Source of the DNA: Paguma larvata
Lineage: Eukaryota; Chordata; Mammalia; Carnivora; Viverridae
DNA length: 64,000 nt
Direction of reading: 5' to 3'
NCBI GenBank assembly: GCA_030068075.1
Contig: CM057830.1
Span: 24,026,247-24,090,246 of the forward strand
This document shows positions 32,971 through 43,025 of the stretch, in pieces. The notes under the pieces are model-generated. The model was given only the letters and a program-made list of their open reading frames with translations, was not told where the DNA came from and searched no databases. Numbering within the stretch: position 1 is the first letter of the stretch; the number at the start of each line of letters is the position of its first letter. The position numbers and the translations under genes are program-made.

Positions 32971-33059
32971 GACAGTCACCGTGATTTGTATTCATTGATA
33001 AAAGCGGTGAGCGCTGAGAAACGGAGGGGCCCGGAGAGAATGATGTTCTACTGTGGTAG

Positions 33060-33240
33060 AGTTTTAGGCGAGCAGTAAGAAAGGTCTGAACTGTGTCGAG
33101 GTGGCAGGGAAGAGGCAGATGGCAGGCACGAAGACAGCAGAGCGCTCCGGCTGACGGCCCCCGCGGGACAGCTGACGGCACACGTGTCTTCCCCGCAGCT
33201 CCAAAGCGCAGCCTTCCGTGCCGTCTCGTCAGTAGCTTGG
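33060..33240. other. Short CpG-rich, GC-rich patch
   Basis: Counted directly: about 15 CpG dinucleotides in 180 bases at roughly 60% GC, so CpG is not depleted, in a region that is otherwise CpG-poor. It is far shorter than a usual CpG island, and no gene start or transcript is visible. The longest open frame in the window (32,966-33,607, minus) crosses it, but that frame starts in a SINE. Confidence 0.6.
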
Positions 33241-33489
33241 AATGGGCCATGGTGGGAATATTTACACCACAGATTCTGCAAATGCTAAGAATCTGAATTT
33301 TATTTCTTCTCAGGGAGCCAGTTGTTAAACATTTACCAGCCTGCCACTTCACTAAGGAAAAAGAAAGGCTCCCTCTACGTCTTTTACTTTCGAAACTAAT
33401 ATTCAGCAATTTAAACCCTGCCACATGTATGTTATCCATATTTTGAACATAACTCTTTCTGATGTGGATCTTTAGATATGAATTTTTGT

Positions 33490-33695
33490 TAATATTTTTT
33501 AATGTCTGTTTTTGAGAGAGAGAGAGACAGAGCATGAGCAGGGGAGGGGCAGAGAGAGAGGGAGACACAGAATCCGAAGCAGGCTCCAGGCTCCCAGCTG
33601 TCAGCACAGAACCCGATGCGGGGCTCGAACTCCCAAACCACGAGATCAGGACCTGAGCCGAAGTCCAACGCTTAACTGAGCCACCCAGGTGCCCC
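33490..33695 (-). mobile_element. SINEC, reverse orientation
   Basis: Reversed felid SINE ending 'GAGCCACCCAGGTGCCCC'. A few bases of the A-box region are missing ('CTTAACTGAGCC'). Flanks TAGATATGAATTTTTGT (33,473 on) and TAGATACGAATAATTTT (33,696 on) are the target duplication with some divergence. Confidence 0.9.
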
Positions 33696-33802
33696 TAGAT
33701 ACGAATAATTTTATGTGCCTGTAAAGAAGCAGTAGGAATGCATGAGAGGATAGGAGACTTTATATATTCATAATTTGGTAAGTAGACCTTTTGGGTTAGT
33801 TT

Positions 33803-33930
33803 GTTTTTTCTTTTCAAATTTGTATTTCCATTCCAGTTAGAGAACATACCGTGTGATATTGACTTCAGGAGTAGAACCCGTTGATTCATCACTTCTGAAC
33901 GCCCAGTGCTCATCATAACGAGTACCCTCA
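33803..33930 (-). mobile_element. Very short LINE-1 3' UTR insertion
   Basis: Only about 128 bases: the end of an L1 3' UTR in reverse ('TTGACTTCAGGAGTAGAACC', 'CCCAGTGCTCATCATAACGAG' in sense). A perfect 14-base target duplication, TTTTGGGTTAGTTT, flanks it (33,789-33,802 and 33,931-33,944). Extreme 5' truncation. Confidence 0.9.
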
Positions 33931-33944
33931 TTTTGGGTTAGTTT

Positions 33945-34560
33945 TTAAGATACTTACAACATAACCTAAAATGACAACTGAATGATGATTTACTCAGCAT
34001 GATTTACTTCGTGGGAGATAGCTAGGTAATAATGACATGGAAATAAAATAACGGACTAACAGCTAAGAGCAAATTCTTAGCTCGGTCTTCATCTGCTGCC
34101 CTTCCACCCCACTCTGCTAGCCAGCTTCCGTCATTAATATGGGTATTCGCGCCTCACAAGGGAGAAACGATGAGCCATTTAATTCTGTGGGCAAAGGACA
34201 GCCAAGGCCCTGTGCCTTCAAATGAACATTAGTGTAAGACAATGGACAACAACTCCCCTCAAGTAGAAGCTAATATATGCCTCTCCGTTTGAACTGCATG
34301 ATTCTATTAACAGCTTTATAACCTTCGTGTTCAAATGTTAATGAAATGCTTTTCAGCCTCCGTTCATAGTCAGACCTGCTCAATGAAAGCCTCACCTCTA
34401 ACTGGTAGCATCCTGCTGTGTTATTCGAGAAGGGCTGTGTGGACCCTTGTTGCCACGCGTCCGTCAAAGGGAACAATGCACAGGGGTCTCCAAACGACTG
34501 TTTTGGCCAGTGTTAAGTGACAGAGTGGCAGTGTTTCCCTTTGTGAGATGAAGGACGCTT
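33945..34560. other. Unassigned non-coding DNA
   Basis: No repeat recognised. Opposed frames at 34,270-34,520 match nothing known. Confidence 0.35.
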
Positions 34561-35065
34561 GCACTTAAAAGTCTTTAAGAAGAAATATTGAAGGCAATTT
34601 CTGTAAAAACTTAAAATTAAATGTGGGATTTTTTTTTCCTATTGTGCTGCATCTGGTTTCTGTAGAATGAATCTTGTTGATGCCAGTTTCAAGGTTGCTA
34701 TTCTTTGTGCTTTTAAACCAAGGTCAAGCTAGAGGCAGCTCAGAGGCCTTGAGATTGTCATTGACAAGGAAAATAGAAGCTTTATAGCTAGGGCACTAAT
34801 TAATCACTTCTAGAATAATAGAAATAGGAAAAAATATATTCACAAAATTTTGCATGCCGACAGCTAATAGAAAATTCAGTTTGTGATCTTATGCATGTAA
34901 TTATGTATGTACCAACATGCTTTACAGCACATTAAAATATATGCTCTGTAACTAGATAAGTTTAGGGGGGAAATATATAGTCTGTACTACAATAGCTTTC
35001 CAAATTACTGTTGTAGTCAAGGCTGCCCTTCAAGAAGTCTGAAGTTTCAGAGCTAACCATCTCAA
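34561..35065. other. AT-rich block without repeats
   Basis: About 500 bases with no mobile element recognised. Contains a TAATTAATCA motif near 34,797 and several ATGCAT/TTATGCAT stretches (34,850-34,900), sequences that homeodomain and POU factors can bind. No gene or RNA is visible. Any regulatory role is speculation. Confidence 0.3.
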
Positions 35066-35081
35066 TTAAAATATAGCTCTA

Positions 35082-35240
35082 ACTCTTAAATCGAGAACAA
35101 ACGGAGGGTTGCTGGAGGGTGGTGGGAGAGGGGATGGGCTAAATGAGGAAGGGACGTGAAGGAATCTACTCCTGAAATCATTGTTGCACATTGGGTAAGT
35201 AACTTGGATGTAAATTAAAAAATAAATTATTAATTAAAAT
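35082..35240 (+). mobile_element. Short young-type LINE-1 3' end
   Basis: The end of an L1 3' UTR: 'GATGGGCTAAATGAGGAAGGG', 'GGAATCTACTCCTGAAATCATTGTTGCAC', 'TTGGATGTAAATTAAAAAAT'. Target duplication AAAATATAGCTCTA (35,068-35,081) and AAAATATAGCCCTA (35,241-35,254), one mismatch. About 159 bases long. Confidence 0.88.
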
Positions 35241-35382
35241 AAAATATAGCCCTATACTACCACTGAATTTCACTGGATTTCAGTGTCTCCTAAGTAACTT
35301 AAGACAAAGAATGCTACTGATAGCATGTGTCTCATCATTTGCAAAATATATAACAGTTAACACTGAAAAACAGATTGTAAAT

Positions 35383-35406
35383 AAATCAACCAACCAACCA
35401 ACCAAG
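35383..35406. repeat. (CAAC)n microsatellite
   Basis: Five to six CAAC units between AT-rich flanks. Confidence 0.85.
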
Positions 35407-35890
35407 CGTTAACCCTGGGAGAATTCAAACAAAAAGGATTTCTCAAAATAAGTGTTTAAATTCAAAACTTGTGCATGAAAATTAATTTGTTTCAAGGTCA
35501 TAGTTACTCATTCCGGCCAGTCTTCACAGCTCTATGAGCACCTACCTAATGCGCCAGGTGTTGTGTGATGAATTTCCCAGAGACAAGAAGTTTCTTTCCG
35601 ATAGTCTTCTGAAATATTTCACGTAGTGTGGAGTTTATTTACATAGGCTCACGAGTAATGCTTTTTGTTAATTGCTAGGTGAAAAGTGGGATTGATTTTT
35701 TGGTTACCTTAGAGACGTTTACCTTAAATGGACTTGCAGTAATTGTGTTCAGGAAGAAACTCAACTTATTTTATTACAAATCAGTAGCATCACGCTCCTG
35801 TACAAAAGCAAATTTTTCCAATTTAAAAAGACAATGGGACTAGAGTCATATTCTCTCTTTCCAGGTTGGTAAGAAATCAGATCCTCTCTC
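35407..35890. other. Unassigned non-coding DNA
   Basis: No feature recognised. Confidence 0.35.
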
Positions 35891-35899
35891 TAATTCATT

Positions 35900-36590
35900 T
35901 CTTCATTACACAAATAATTAAGCATGTAACATTGAAACGCTGAAAACTGTGTACCAGGAACTGTATAAAGCTCTAATGATACAGCAGTGATCAAAATGTC
36001 CACCATTTCTGCCCTCGTGGTATTTCCGATCTAATCAGGGAGCTCACTCACCTTTTTGACAGGAGTAATAACCACCTGTGATGGGAAGATTTAGGAAGGC
36101 CACTCAACCCAGAATGGGAGTTCAGGTGGGGTTCCCCACAGGAGGTACCCTGTAAACCCAAAACCCAAAATAGAGAAAAGGATTAGCTAGTCTGGAGAAA
36201 ACAGTGGGATTCCAGAGAGCAGAAAGAGCAACTGTTCAAGAGAGGAAAAAGATCTTGAAGGGATTAGATTCATTTGGTTGTGTCTGGAGTTTAGCATTTG
36301 AAAACAAACAAAAAAAAAAAAAACTGGCAGGAGATGAGGTTCTGAGCCCAAAGCCATTGAAGGATTTCAGTAAGGGGTTATGTTGAGATGTGTGTCTTAA
36401 AATGATCTCTCTGCCCATGGAGTTGGGAATGTAACAGGACAGCAAGACTGGACTGGGGGATCAGATTGCTACAGTATCGAAGTGCGAGGGGATGCTGGCC
36501 TGAATTTAAACGGGGGCAGGGAGAGAGAGAAAAACCAGTCTGATGCGATCAGTAGTTAGTCTGGCATCAGCAAAATTGGTGACAAATCGT
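35900..36590 (+). repeat. L2 relic, long
   Basis: 'GTACCAGGAACTGTATAAAGCTC', 'GATACAGCAGTGATCAAAATGTCC', 'TCTAATCAGGGAGC', then 'GGTTATGTTGAGATGTG' and 'TTAAAATGATCTCTCTG' in the order of the L2 3' half. The A run at 36,308-36,321 lies within it. Confidence 0.6.
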
Positions 36591-36611
36591 ACATGGAACG
36601 TAAGGGTGAGA

Positions 36612-36836
36612 TAGGTCTATGCCAGGATTTCTCACCTTGAGCACTAATGATATCTTGGACCAGAAGCTTCTTCATTGTTGGGGTCTGGCCTGTGCATTGT
36701 AGTAGTTTTATAATATTCCTTGTCTCTACCCACTAAATAACAGAAGCCCTTTCCCCCTAGCTCTGACAACCAGAAATGACTCCAAACATTGCCAATGTCC
36801 CGTGCGGGAGCAAAACTCCCCCTTGTCGAGAACCAC
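36612..36836 (-). mobile_element. hAT-type DNA transposon relic, name uncertain
   Basis: Ends 'CCAGGATTTCTCACCTTGAGCACTAATG' and 'AAAACTCCCCCTTGTCGAGAACCACTTG' are imperfect inverted repeats of the 'cagtggttctcaacc' type. In between: 'GGTCTGGCCTGTGCATTGTAG' and 'CCAGAAATGACTCCAAACATTGCC'. It resembles a known non-autonomous hAT family that I cannot name with confidence. Confidence 0.55.
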
Positions 36837-36849
36837 TTGTCTATTTGAA

Positions 36850-37335
36850 TGTCAGTGTTTTTCAGCCTTGGGTCAATATTAGAGTCACCTGGGAAGCTTT
36901 TTTTATTATTATTATTTTAAGTTGGTTGTGGTTCTTACCTGCCTAAAAGCAGACAGATTTCATCAGGCAGCAACAACCACTCTTTTTTTTAAGGTTTATT
37001 TATTTATTTTGGGGGGGGGGACACATATGCACAAGCAGGGAAGGGGCAGAGAGAGAGGGAGAGAGACAATCCCAAACAGACTCCATGCTGAGCACACAGC
37101 CTGACGCCGGGCTCGATCTCAGGAACCATGAGATCATGACCTGAGCCGAAATCCAGAGTTGGTTGCCCAACTGACTGAGCCACCCAGGCATCCCACTGGG
37201 GAAGCTTTTTAAACACACCCGGGTGCCCTGCCCTCATCTGCTCCCCGTTAGATCAGAATCTCAGCGGGAGACCTAGACATGGCTGTTTTCTGAAATAAAT
37301 GCCAATGTGCAGCTAAGCTTGAGAGAGCTGCTGAT
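36850..37335 (+). mobile_element. MER5A-type relic split by a SINE
   Basis: Left part 'TTTTTCAGCCTTGGGTCAATATTAGAGTCACCTGGGAAGCTTTT' in sense, right part from 37,195 ('CTGGGGAAGCTTTTTAAAC ... GATCAGAATCTCAGCGGGAG'). The two halves join at the SINE target duplication. Confidence 0.6.
36901..37194 (-). mobile_element. SINEC with an extra 3' segment (possible 3' transduction)
   Basis: The SINE body lies at about 36,984-37,194, reversed. Beyond its A-rich tail (T's at 36,981-36,990 in sense) come about 60 non-SINE bases (36,921-36,980, starting TTGGTTGTGGTTC), then a second A-rich stretch (36,901-36,920). The duplicated target (ACCTGGGAAGCTTTTT at 36,887 and ACTGGGGAAGCTTTTT at 37,195) encloses both parts. 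So the whole unit seems to have inserted at once: SINE, flanking segment, second tail. A G run at 37,011-37,020 is inside. Confidence 0.7.
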
Positions 37336-37745
37336 ACAGAGTAACATTTAAATTTAATAAACTAAGACAGATTACCATGCTCTGCAAACACATTTTTTGT
37401 TAAATTTTTAACATTTGGAAGTAAACTTGTTAAATGTCCTTCTCTTCATAGTGAGCGTAGTGAGCACAAATGTTCCCTTGGGATTCAGAGCCATAATCAT
37501 GAACACTTGTACATATTAATGTACATTTTTACAAAACTGCTCTTAGGCTTTATTCCGTGGCCAGAGCGTCTAACCCATATGCCACTTAGCCCAAGGGCAT
37601 GATTCATTGCTGACTTTATCTTTGTTTTCGGATACCTCTAGCAAGTCCAAGAAATTATGGACATCCAAGGGTCATTTCTTGTTGTTATCAATGTTTCTAC
37701 ATCCATTTGTCTCTTCTCTTGCCCTCAGTCGACAACTTTTATTTA
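37336..37745. other. Unassigned non-coding DNA
   Basis: No feature recognised. Confidence 0.35.
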
Positions 37746-38577
37746 CTACACTTCATACTAATTTGTGATTTTAATCAGTCATAGACTGGAAAACCTTCTA
37801 AAACAGATTATTATACTTGACCTAAGCAGTACCCAACATGGCTTTCAGGAAGAGGTTAAGAATGTCTTCATCAAAGGAATGCAATAATATTTATACATGG
37901 AAAGCTTTCCAACTCATTCTAAGAATATAGTATAAGGCACATATCAAATTCAGCCAATATCACAACATACACACACATACACACACACACACAGGAAGCA
38001 AATATATTCATCTATCAATATAGATGCAAAACTTTGAATAAAGCATTATCAAATGAATGTATTTTTTAAAATAATACCTGTAGACTCTATTGCTCTAATA
38101 ATGATTCAACATTAGAAAGTATAAGAATGAAATATATTAAAAAAAGAGAAAAGACATATAATTATCTTTAATAGAGATTGAAAATGACATAAAATTCAAA
38201 AACCATTTTTGTTTTTAGTAAATACTAAAACAAGCCATCAAAAAATATGACTTTCTTAAACTATGTAAACATTTCACACATTGGAAAAATATTAAAAACT
38301 CTCCGATTAGTTAAGAACAAGACAAAAATAGGCCTTCTCTCAGTTATACAATTCAACATTCAATTAGCGGTTGTCTCCAAAGTTAAAAAAACTCAGAAGA
38401 GAAATTTGAGGCATAATTGCTGGAAAGGAGAAAGCAAGATAGCCATAGTTCACTGGATGTTTCTTCTTCCTAAAAATACAAGAAAATCAAGTACTAAAAT
38501 ATTAATATGAATTTTAAAAAGAGTTCAGGAAGGTTAGTTCAAGAAGGTTCTCTCCCCCCCAAAAAAATAAATAGACA

Positions 38578-38610
38578 TTTAATAAATAAATAAATAAATA
38601 AACAAACAAA
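38578..38610. repeat. (AAAT)n / (AAAC)n tract
   Basis: Runs of AAAT turning into AAAC after 'CCCCCCCAAAAAAATAAATAG'. It resembles a bare retrotransposon tail. Confidence 0.7.
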
Positions 38611-38821
38611 CATTAAAAAAAGAACCTAAAAGGCCAATGCAATCCCAATCATTATACCCATCAAATGTTTAATGAATCTTAAATTTTACCAAAAAAAACT
38701 TTTCTCAAGGTCACTAGGAATAGAAAATATACAAAAATTAAAAGGCACATTTTTTAAATTATAGGAACTTGCCCTTTATGTATTAAATATACTGTAAAGG
38801 ATTAAAATAATGTGATGTTGG

Positions 38822-39040
38822 GGCACCTGGTGGCCCACTCTTGATTTTGGCTCAGTTTGTTGATTGTGGCTCAGGTCATGATCTCACAGTCATGGGATCA
38901 AGCCCTGCCTGCATCTGGCACCACAGTGAGTGTGGAGCCTGCTTAAGATTTTGTCTCTCCTTCTGCCCCTCTCCCCAACTTGTGCACTGTGTCTCTCCCT
39001 CTAAAATGAATGAATGAATGAATGAATGAATAAATAAGAA
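38822..39040 (+). mobile_element. SINEC with a (TGAA)n tail
   Basis: Head 'GGGCACCTGGTGGCCCACTC' is damaged in the A-box region. The body is an older SINEC type with tail (TGAA)7. Perfect target duplication AAAATAATGTGATGTTGG (from 38,804 and 39,041-39,058). Confidence 0.92.
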
Positions 39041-39204
39041 AAAATAATGTGATGTTGGTACAAGAATAAACAATAGATCCTGGATTCTCATAACAGAATT
39101 TTTTTTATATGGCGAAGATGGCGTTTCAAATCTTCTAATCTGACCCAGCAGTCCTGCTTCTAGAAATGACCATTCTTGCCTGTTTCTCCCACCCCAAAGA
39201 GGCA

Positions 39205-39850
39205 GGGGTGCATGTGCCCCTTCAAATCAGCATTTTTGTATCCTTTGGATAAATACCCATTAGCGCAATTGCTGGGTCATATGATAGTTCTGTTTTTAAG
39301 TTATTGGGGCTCCTCCATACTGTTTTCCAGAGTGGCTGCATCAGTTTGCATTCCCACCAGCAGTGCGCACATGTTTGTTTTTCTCCACATCCTCGCCAAC
39401 CCTCGTTGTTTCCTGAGTCGTTCATGTTAGCCATTCTGACAGGTGTGAGGTGCTATCTCATTGTGGTTTTGATTTGCATTTCCCTGATGATGAGGAATGT
39501 TGAGCATCTTTTTATGTGTCTGTTAACCATCTGGATGTTTTCTTTGGAGAAGTGTCTCTTCATGTCTTCTGCCCATGTCTTCACTGGATTATTTGGTTTT
39601 TAGGTGTTGAATTTGATAAGTTCTTTGTAGATTTTGGATACTAACCCTTTGCCAGATATGTCATTTGCAAATATCTTCTCCCATTCCATAGGCTGCCTTT
39701 TAGTTTAGTTGGATGGTTTTTTTTTTTGCTGTGCAGAAGATTTATCTTGATGAAATCCTAATAGTTCATTTTTGCTTTTGTTTCCCTTGCCTTCAGCAAT
39801 ATATCTAGTGAGGAGTTGCTGCAGCCAAGGTCAAAGAGGTTGCCGCCCAT
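39205..39850 (-). mobile_element. Internal LINE-1 ORF2 fragment, opposite to its host L1M
   Basis: Reverse-oriented ORF2 end: frame 39,222-39,434 keeps '[20 protein letters not shown]'. The sequence starts at 'GGGGTGCATGTGCCCCTTC' and ends at 'GGTCAAAGAGGTTGCCGCC'. Neither the 3' UTR and tail nor the 5' half is present, and no target duplication is obvious. Confidence 0.8.
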
Positions 39851-40089
39851 ACAAAATAATCTTAAGTGCCCAAGAATATATGAATGTTTTGTGACTTGTA
39901 GTCAAGGCCAAAAATTTGGAATTTACCTATTTAGGAACCTCAATAAAGATTACACATTATGGCACCTCTATATCACAGAATATTAGAAAACTGTGTAATT
40001 ATTGAAAAGACTGAGACAGAAACATATGTAATAGGACGGAAATAGTTCCAAGGTACAGAGTTTACAAAAACAAAAGAGATTATATTTTA

Positions 40090-40370
40090 TTCTTAGTTTC
40101 TTCCCTCTCCCTGCCCTGCTTCCCTCAGTACCTTATCAGTCCCACCCCCGGAACAGTTCCTTAATAAATCACTCGCACATGAATCTTCACCTCAAGGTCT
40201 GTGTCTAGGCCCATCAGCCTAAGATAGACTCCCGCAGGGACGTGATGGCCTAGAAGGCAAAGGTCCATACTTACCCTTAGGGGCTACTGAACACAACTAA
40301 CCCAAGATCTCCCTGTTAAATGGAATACTCTTCTGCTTATTTAGGAAAATGCCCCAAAACGCCTAAAAGG
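40090..40370 (+). repeat. Unclassified segment, LTR-like end
   Basis: 'TTAATAAATCACTCGCACATGAATCTTCACCTCAAGGTCTGTGTCTAGG' in sense resembles the poly-A signal and R/U5 of an old LTR. It interrupts the L1M 3' end. Family and edges are uncertain. Confidence 0.35.
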
Positions 40371-40478
40371 TAATATAGCACATCACTAGAAAGCGGTTAT
40401 CCGTGGGAATTGAAGGTTGGGGGAAGGTGACAGAGTTTTCCTTTTTCCTCTGCGTATTTCTATATCGTGTGAATTGTG

Positions 40479-40588
40479 TACAGTGAGCATGAGTTCAAAC
40501 TTTACAAACATAGTTTTAAAAAAACACGTTAATTACAATGAGTGTGAATTCAAATATTCCAAGTGTAGTTTTATAAAAAGGGCTTTGT
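40479..40588. repeat. Diverged 55-bp tandem duplication
   Basis: 'TACAGTGAGCATGAGTTCAAAC...TAGTTTTAAAAA' (from 40,479) and 'TACAATGAGTGTGAATTCAAAT...TAGTTTTATAAAA' (from 40,534) align with a 55-base period and about eight to ten mismatches. Confidence 0.6.
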
Positions 40589-40589
40589 C

Positions 40590-40825
40590 ACTGCCCTTCT
40601 GTCTGCATAACAATCTTCAGACTGGGTTTGAGTTATACTGGGAACATACAGCCTTCCCAGCGGGTGTATGGGCCCCAAGAACTTTAAGAAAATCAATTTC
40701 TGGATTCGAACTAACATATTTACTCTTACCTAAATCTGGTGTTACCAGCCCCTTTTCGGTCTGCCTTTGCCGAATTATACTTCTGTTACTTCTCCCCTGT
40801 CCTAAATGTTATTATACCACATTTT
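40590..40825. other. Unassigned non-coding DNA
   Basis: A 141-codon frame (40,417-40,842) spans this and the L1 end, without a recognisable domain. Confidence 0.3.
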
Positions 40826-40827
40826 TG

Positions 40828-41035
40828 GGGCACCTGGGTTAGGCGCCCAACCCTTGATTTCAACTCCAGTCATGATCCCAAGGTCAGGGCATCGAGCCCC
40901 ACCTTGGGCTCCATGCTGAGAGTGGAGCCTGCTCATAAGATTCTCTCTCTGTCTCTCTCTCTCTCCCCCCCTCCCTCTGCCCTTCTCCCCTGCTCACTCT
41001 CTCTTTCCCAAGTAAATAAAATTTAAAAACTTTAA
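40828..41035 (+). mobile_element. SINEC, older type
   Basis: Head 'GGGGCACCTGGGTTAGGCGCCC' has lost part of the A-box region. 'GGCATCGAGCCCCACCTTGGG' and the (TC)n tract are clear. Target duplication is weak (CCACATTTTT and ATACATTTCC). Confidence 0.85.
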
Positions 41036-41040
41036 AAATA

Positions 41041-41765
41041 CATTTCCCCTCAAAGCATTAATATATGTGGGTGCCAAAAAAATAATTAGAAATATTATTA
41101 GAAAGTAAATGAGTTGAATGACTTGGTAACAAATCTTTTAGCATGACAGGTGGTTTCCAGTTTTTTGCATTCACAAAATAGAGTCCTAATTCAGTTGTCA
41201 GCTAATAGATCATTAAACTGTATTCTTGATGATATATGACGTCCTTATATTGGCATATAATTCAGGAGTTAAAAGAATGAAGTTTTATACCTTTAACGAA
41301 ACTCCTTCTATTCCCATCTATTTATTTATGTGAAGGGTTATCAGTACTTACATCTAGAAGAGCAAACAGTGGAGACAGACTCGATGTGGAATTCTCTTTG
41401 TGGAATTAACATTCATCTGGAAATATAAGTGAATTAGAAAAACAATCCCTGATTATTTCATTCAGAGAGGCACTTTTAATAAATTTCTACTTTTAATCTT
41501 TAATAATTATGTATTGGATCGTGTACTATATTTATAGGGGTTTTGGTTAATTGTGTCCTAGTAATAGCCGACATAATCCAAGAGCAAAGAATTTTTTTTA
41601 TACCTAAAGATTAATGATCATGAGAATTTAAAAAATTTTTGATTCTCATAAATATTTTCTTAATGGATAAACACAAGATAAAATGTGTGATCAAATTGCG
41701 ATAAAAATTCAGTTTGTAGCAAAAAAGGAAACAGTGAAACTTCCTCCTATTAACAGAGAGCTTAT
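41041..41765. other. Unassigned AT-rich DNA
   Basis: About 720 bases with no repeat or gene recognised. Confidence 0.35.
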
Positions 41766-41766
41766 A

Positions 41767-41944
41767 GGGGCACCTGGGCAGCTCAGTCGATTAAGCTTCT
41801 ATCTCTTGATTTCAGCTCAGGTCATGATCTCACAGTTGTGAGTTCGAGCCCCACCTTGGGCTCTGTGCTGACAGAGCAGAGTCTGCTTGGGATTTTCTCT
41901 CAATCTCTCTCCCTCTGCCCCTCCCCCATGTGCTTCCGTGCTCT

Positions 41945-41975
<31 letters not shown>

Positions 41976-41998
41976 AAAATAAATAAACTTAGAAAAAG
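41767..41998 (+). mobile_element. SINEC
   Basis: Full-length: 'GGGGCACCTGGGCAGCTCAGT', 'GAGTTCGAGCCCCACCTTGGG', (TC)n at 41,954-41,975, then 'AAATAAATAAAC'. No convincing target duplication found by eye. Confidence 0.9.
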
Positions 41999-42830
41999 AG
42001 TTTGTGCATTTATTTTTATATTGATAATGGTATCAAATAACTATGATACTCCAAATACTATGTTCTTCTCCAGGACATATTTATTTCTAAGAATGATTGC
42101 ACAGTTTTATTTCTCAATGTATAGTTAATAGTAGCCAGCAAATTTTTATTAATGTAAGCATAATTCTGTGTTCAGAGTCATGTTCCAGAACATGAGACTT
42201 TTAGAGTTCCAACCTCTTAAGAAGTAAGGATTGGCTATTGGTGTTTCGAAAGAGAGGAAGAATCTCATCAAGTTATTTCAGTCAGGGCCAAGAAGGAACA
42301 GTCTCTTCTAGAATGTGGGCTCTTGAGCTGACAGGTTTGGGTATCAGGGTGACCATGCTAAGTCCTGTTTGAAGTAGCAGATTGTAGCAGTGAAGAGGCA
42401 GGAAATAGTTGAACAGGTTAAGAGGAAATGTCTTCAGAGAACATTCTGCTCTAGAAACAGGCAAAGGAATCTGCCTTCTCTGACCAGTGACTCATGACCT
42501 TTAGAATCCACTTCTTGGTACTTGGCTGGTTTCCACCGTATGCTATGAACCCACTCTTTTATTGTCGTTGTTTACTTCGGAGGAGACTGCTACTGATGTT
42601 TGGTAGAATGCTGAAATTAGAATTTTTTTTCAAATGGCTTTATGTCTCTTGAAATAATTATATTGAGAAACCCAAATGGTAATTCCCTTAGGAATCTTAA
42701 AATGATCACACTGGTTCACTCTGTACCTGGGCAACCAGCAGAGGCGTCTCTTTCTGACGGCTGTTTCTAAAGTCCAGAAATCAGATAGGAAAAGTTAGGT
42801 CCACACCATAGCCTCAGTCCCTTCCAGAAT
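41999..42830. other. Unassigned non-coding DNA
   Basis: No repeat or gene recognised. A minus-strand frame at 42,282-42,464 matches nothing known. Confidence 0.35.
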
Positions 42831-42834
42831 CACT

Positions 42835-43025
42835 AACACTTACTAAGCACTTACTATGTGCTGGTCACTATGTTGAGCACCTTATGTAGAAAATCACGTT
42901 AATCTTCATAGCAACGCTGTGTGAAAGGTGCTATTTTATCACCATTTTACGGATAAGGAAACTTAGACCCAGAGTGCCGAAGTAACTTCACGTCACACAG
43001 CCTTAAAACCCAGCCTGTCAACCTG
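42835..43025 (-). repeat. MIR, reverse orientation
   Basis: 'AAGCACTTACTATGTGCTGG', 'CTTCATAGCAACGCTGTG', 'TTTTACGGATAAGGAAACTTAGACCCAGAG' and 'TCACACAGCC' in the reversed MIR order. Clear. Confidence 0.8.

Larger units (their letters stand above)
37750..40530 (+). mobile_element. Old LINE-1 (L1M) ORF2 and 3' end, in several pieces
   Basis: Pieces in order: 37,750-38,821 ('TTTCCAACTCATTCTAAGAA', 'ATCAATATAGATGCAAAACTTTGAATAA', 'ATGATTCAACATTAGAAAGT'), 39,058-39,200 ('CTGACCCAGCAGTCCTGCTTCTAG'), 39,855-40,085 ('ATAATCTTAAGTGCCC', 'CACAGAATATTAGAAAACTGTG') and 40,370-40,530 (3' end). Between them sit a SINE, a reverse L1 fragment and an unclassified segment at 40,090-40,370. A (CA)n run lies at 37,966-37,994. 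Confidence 0.65.

Noticed and set aside
32966..33607. Longest open frame in the window (213 codons, minus strand)
   Set aside because: It begins inside a SINE, crosses unrelated DNA and a GC-rich patch that lowers stop frequency, and shows no known domain.
37966..37994. CRISPR-like or other spaced repeat arrays at the microsatellites
   Set aside because: These are plain CA, TC, GA, CAAC and TGAA runs without unique spacers, in a mammalian genome.
40417..40842. 141-codon open frame
   Set aside because: It spans the 3' end of an old L1M, a 55-bp duplication and a SINE start. No protein family recognised.
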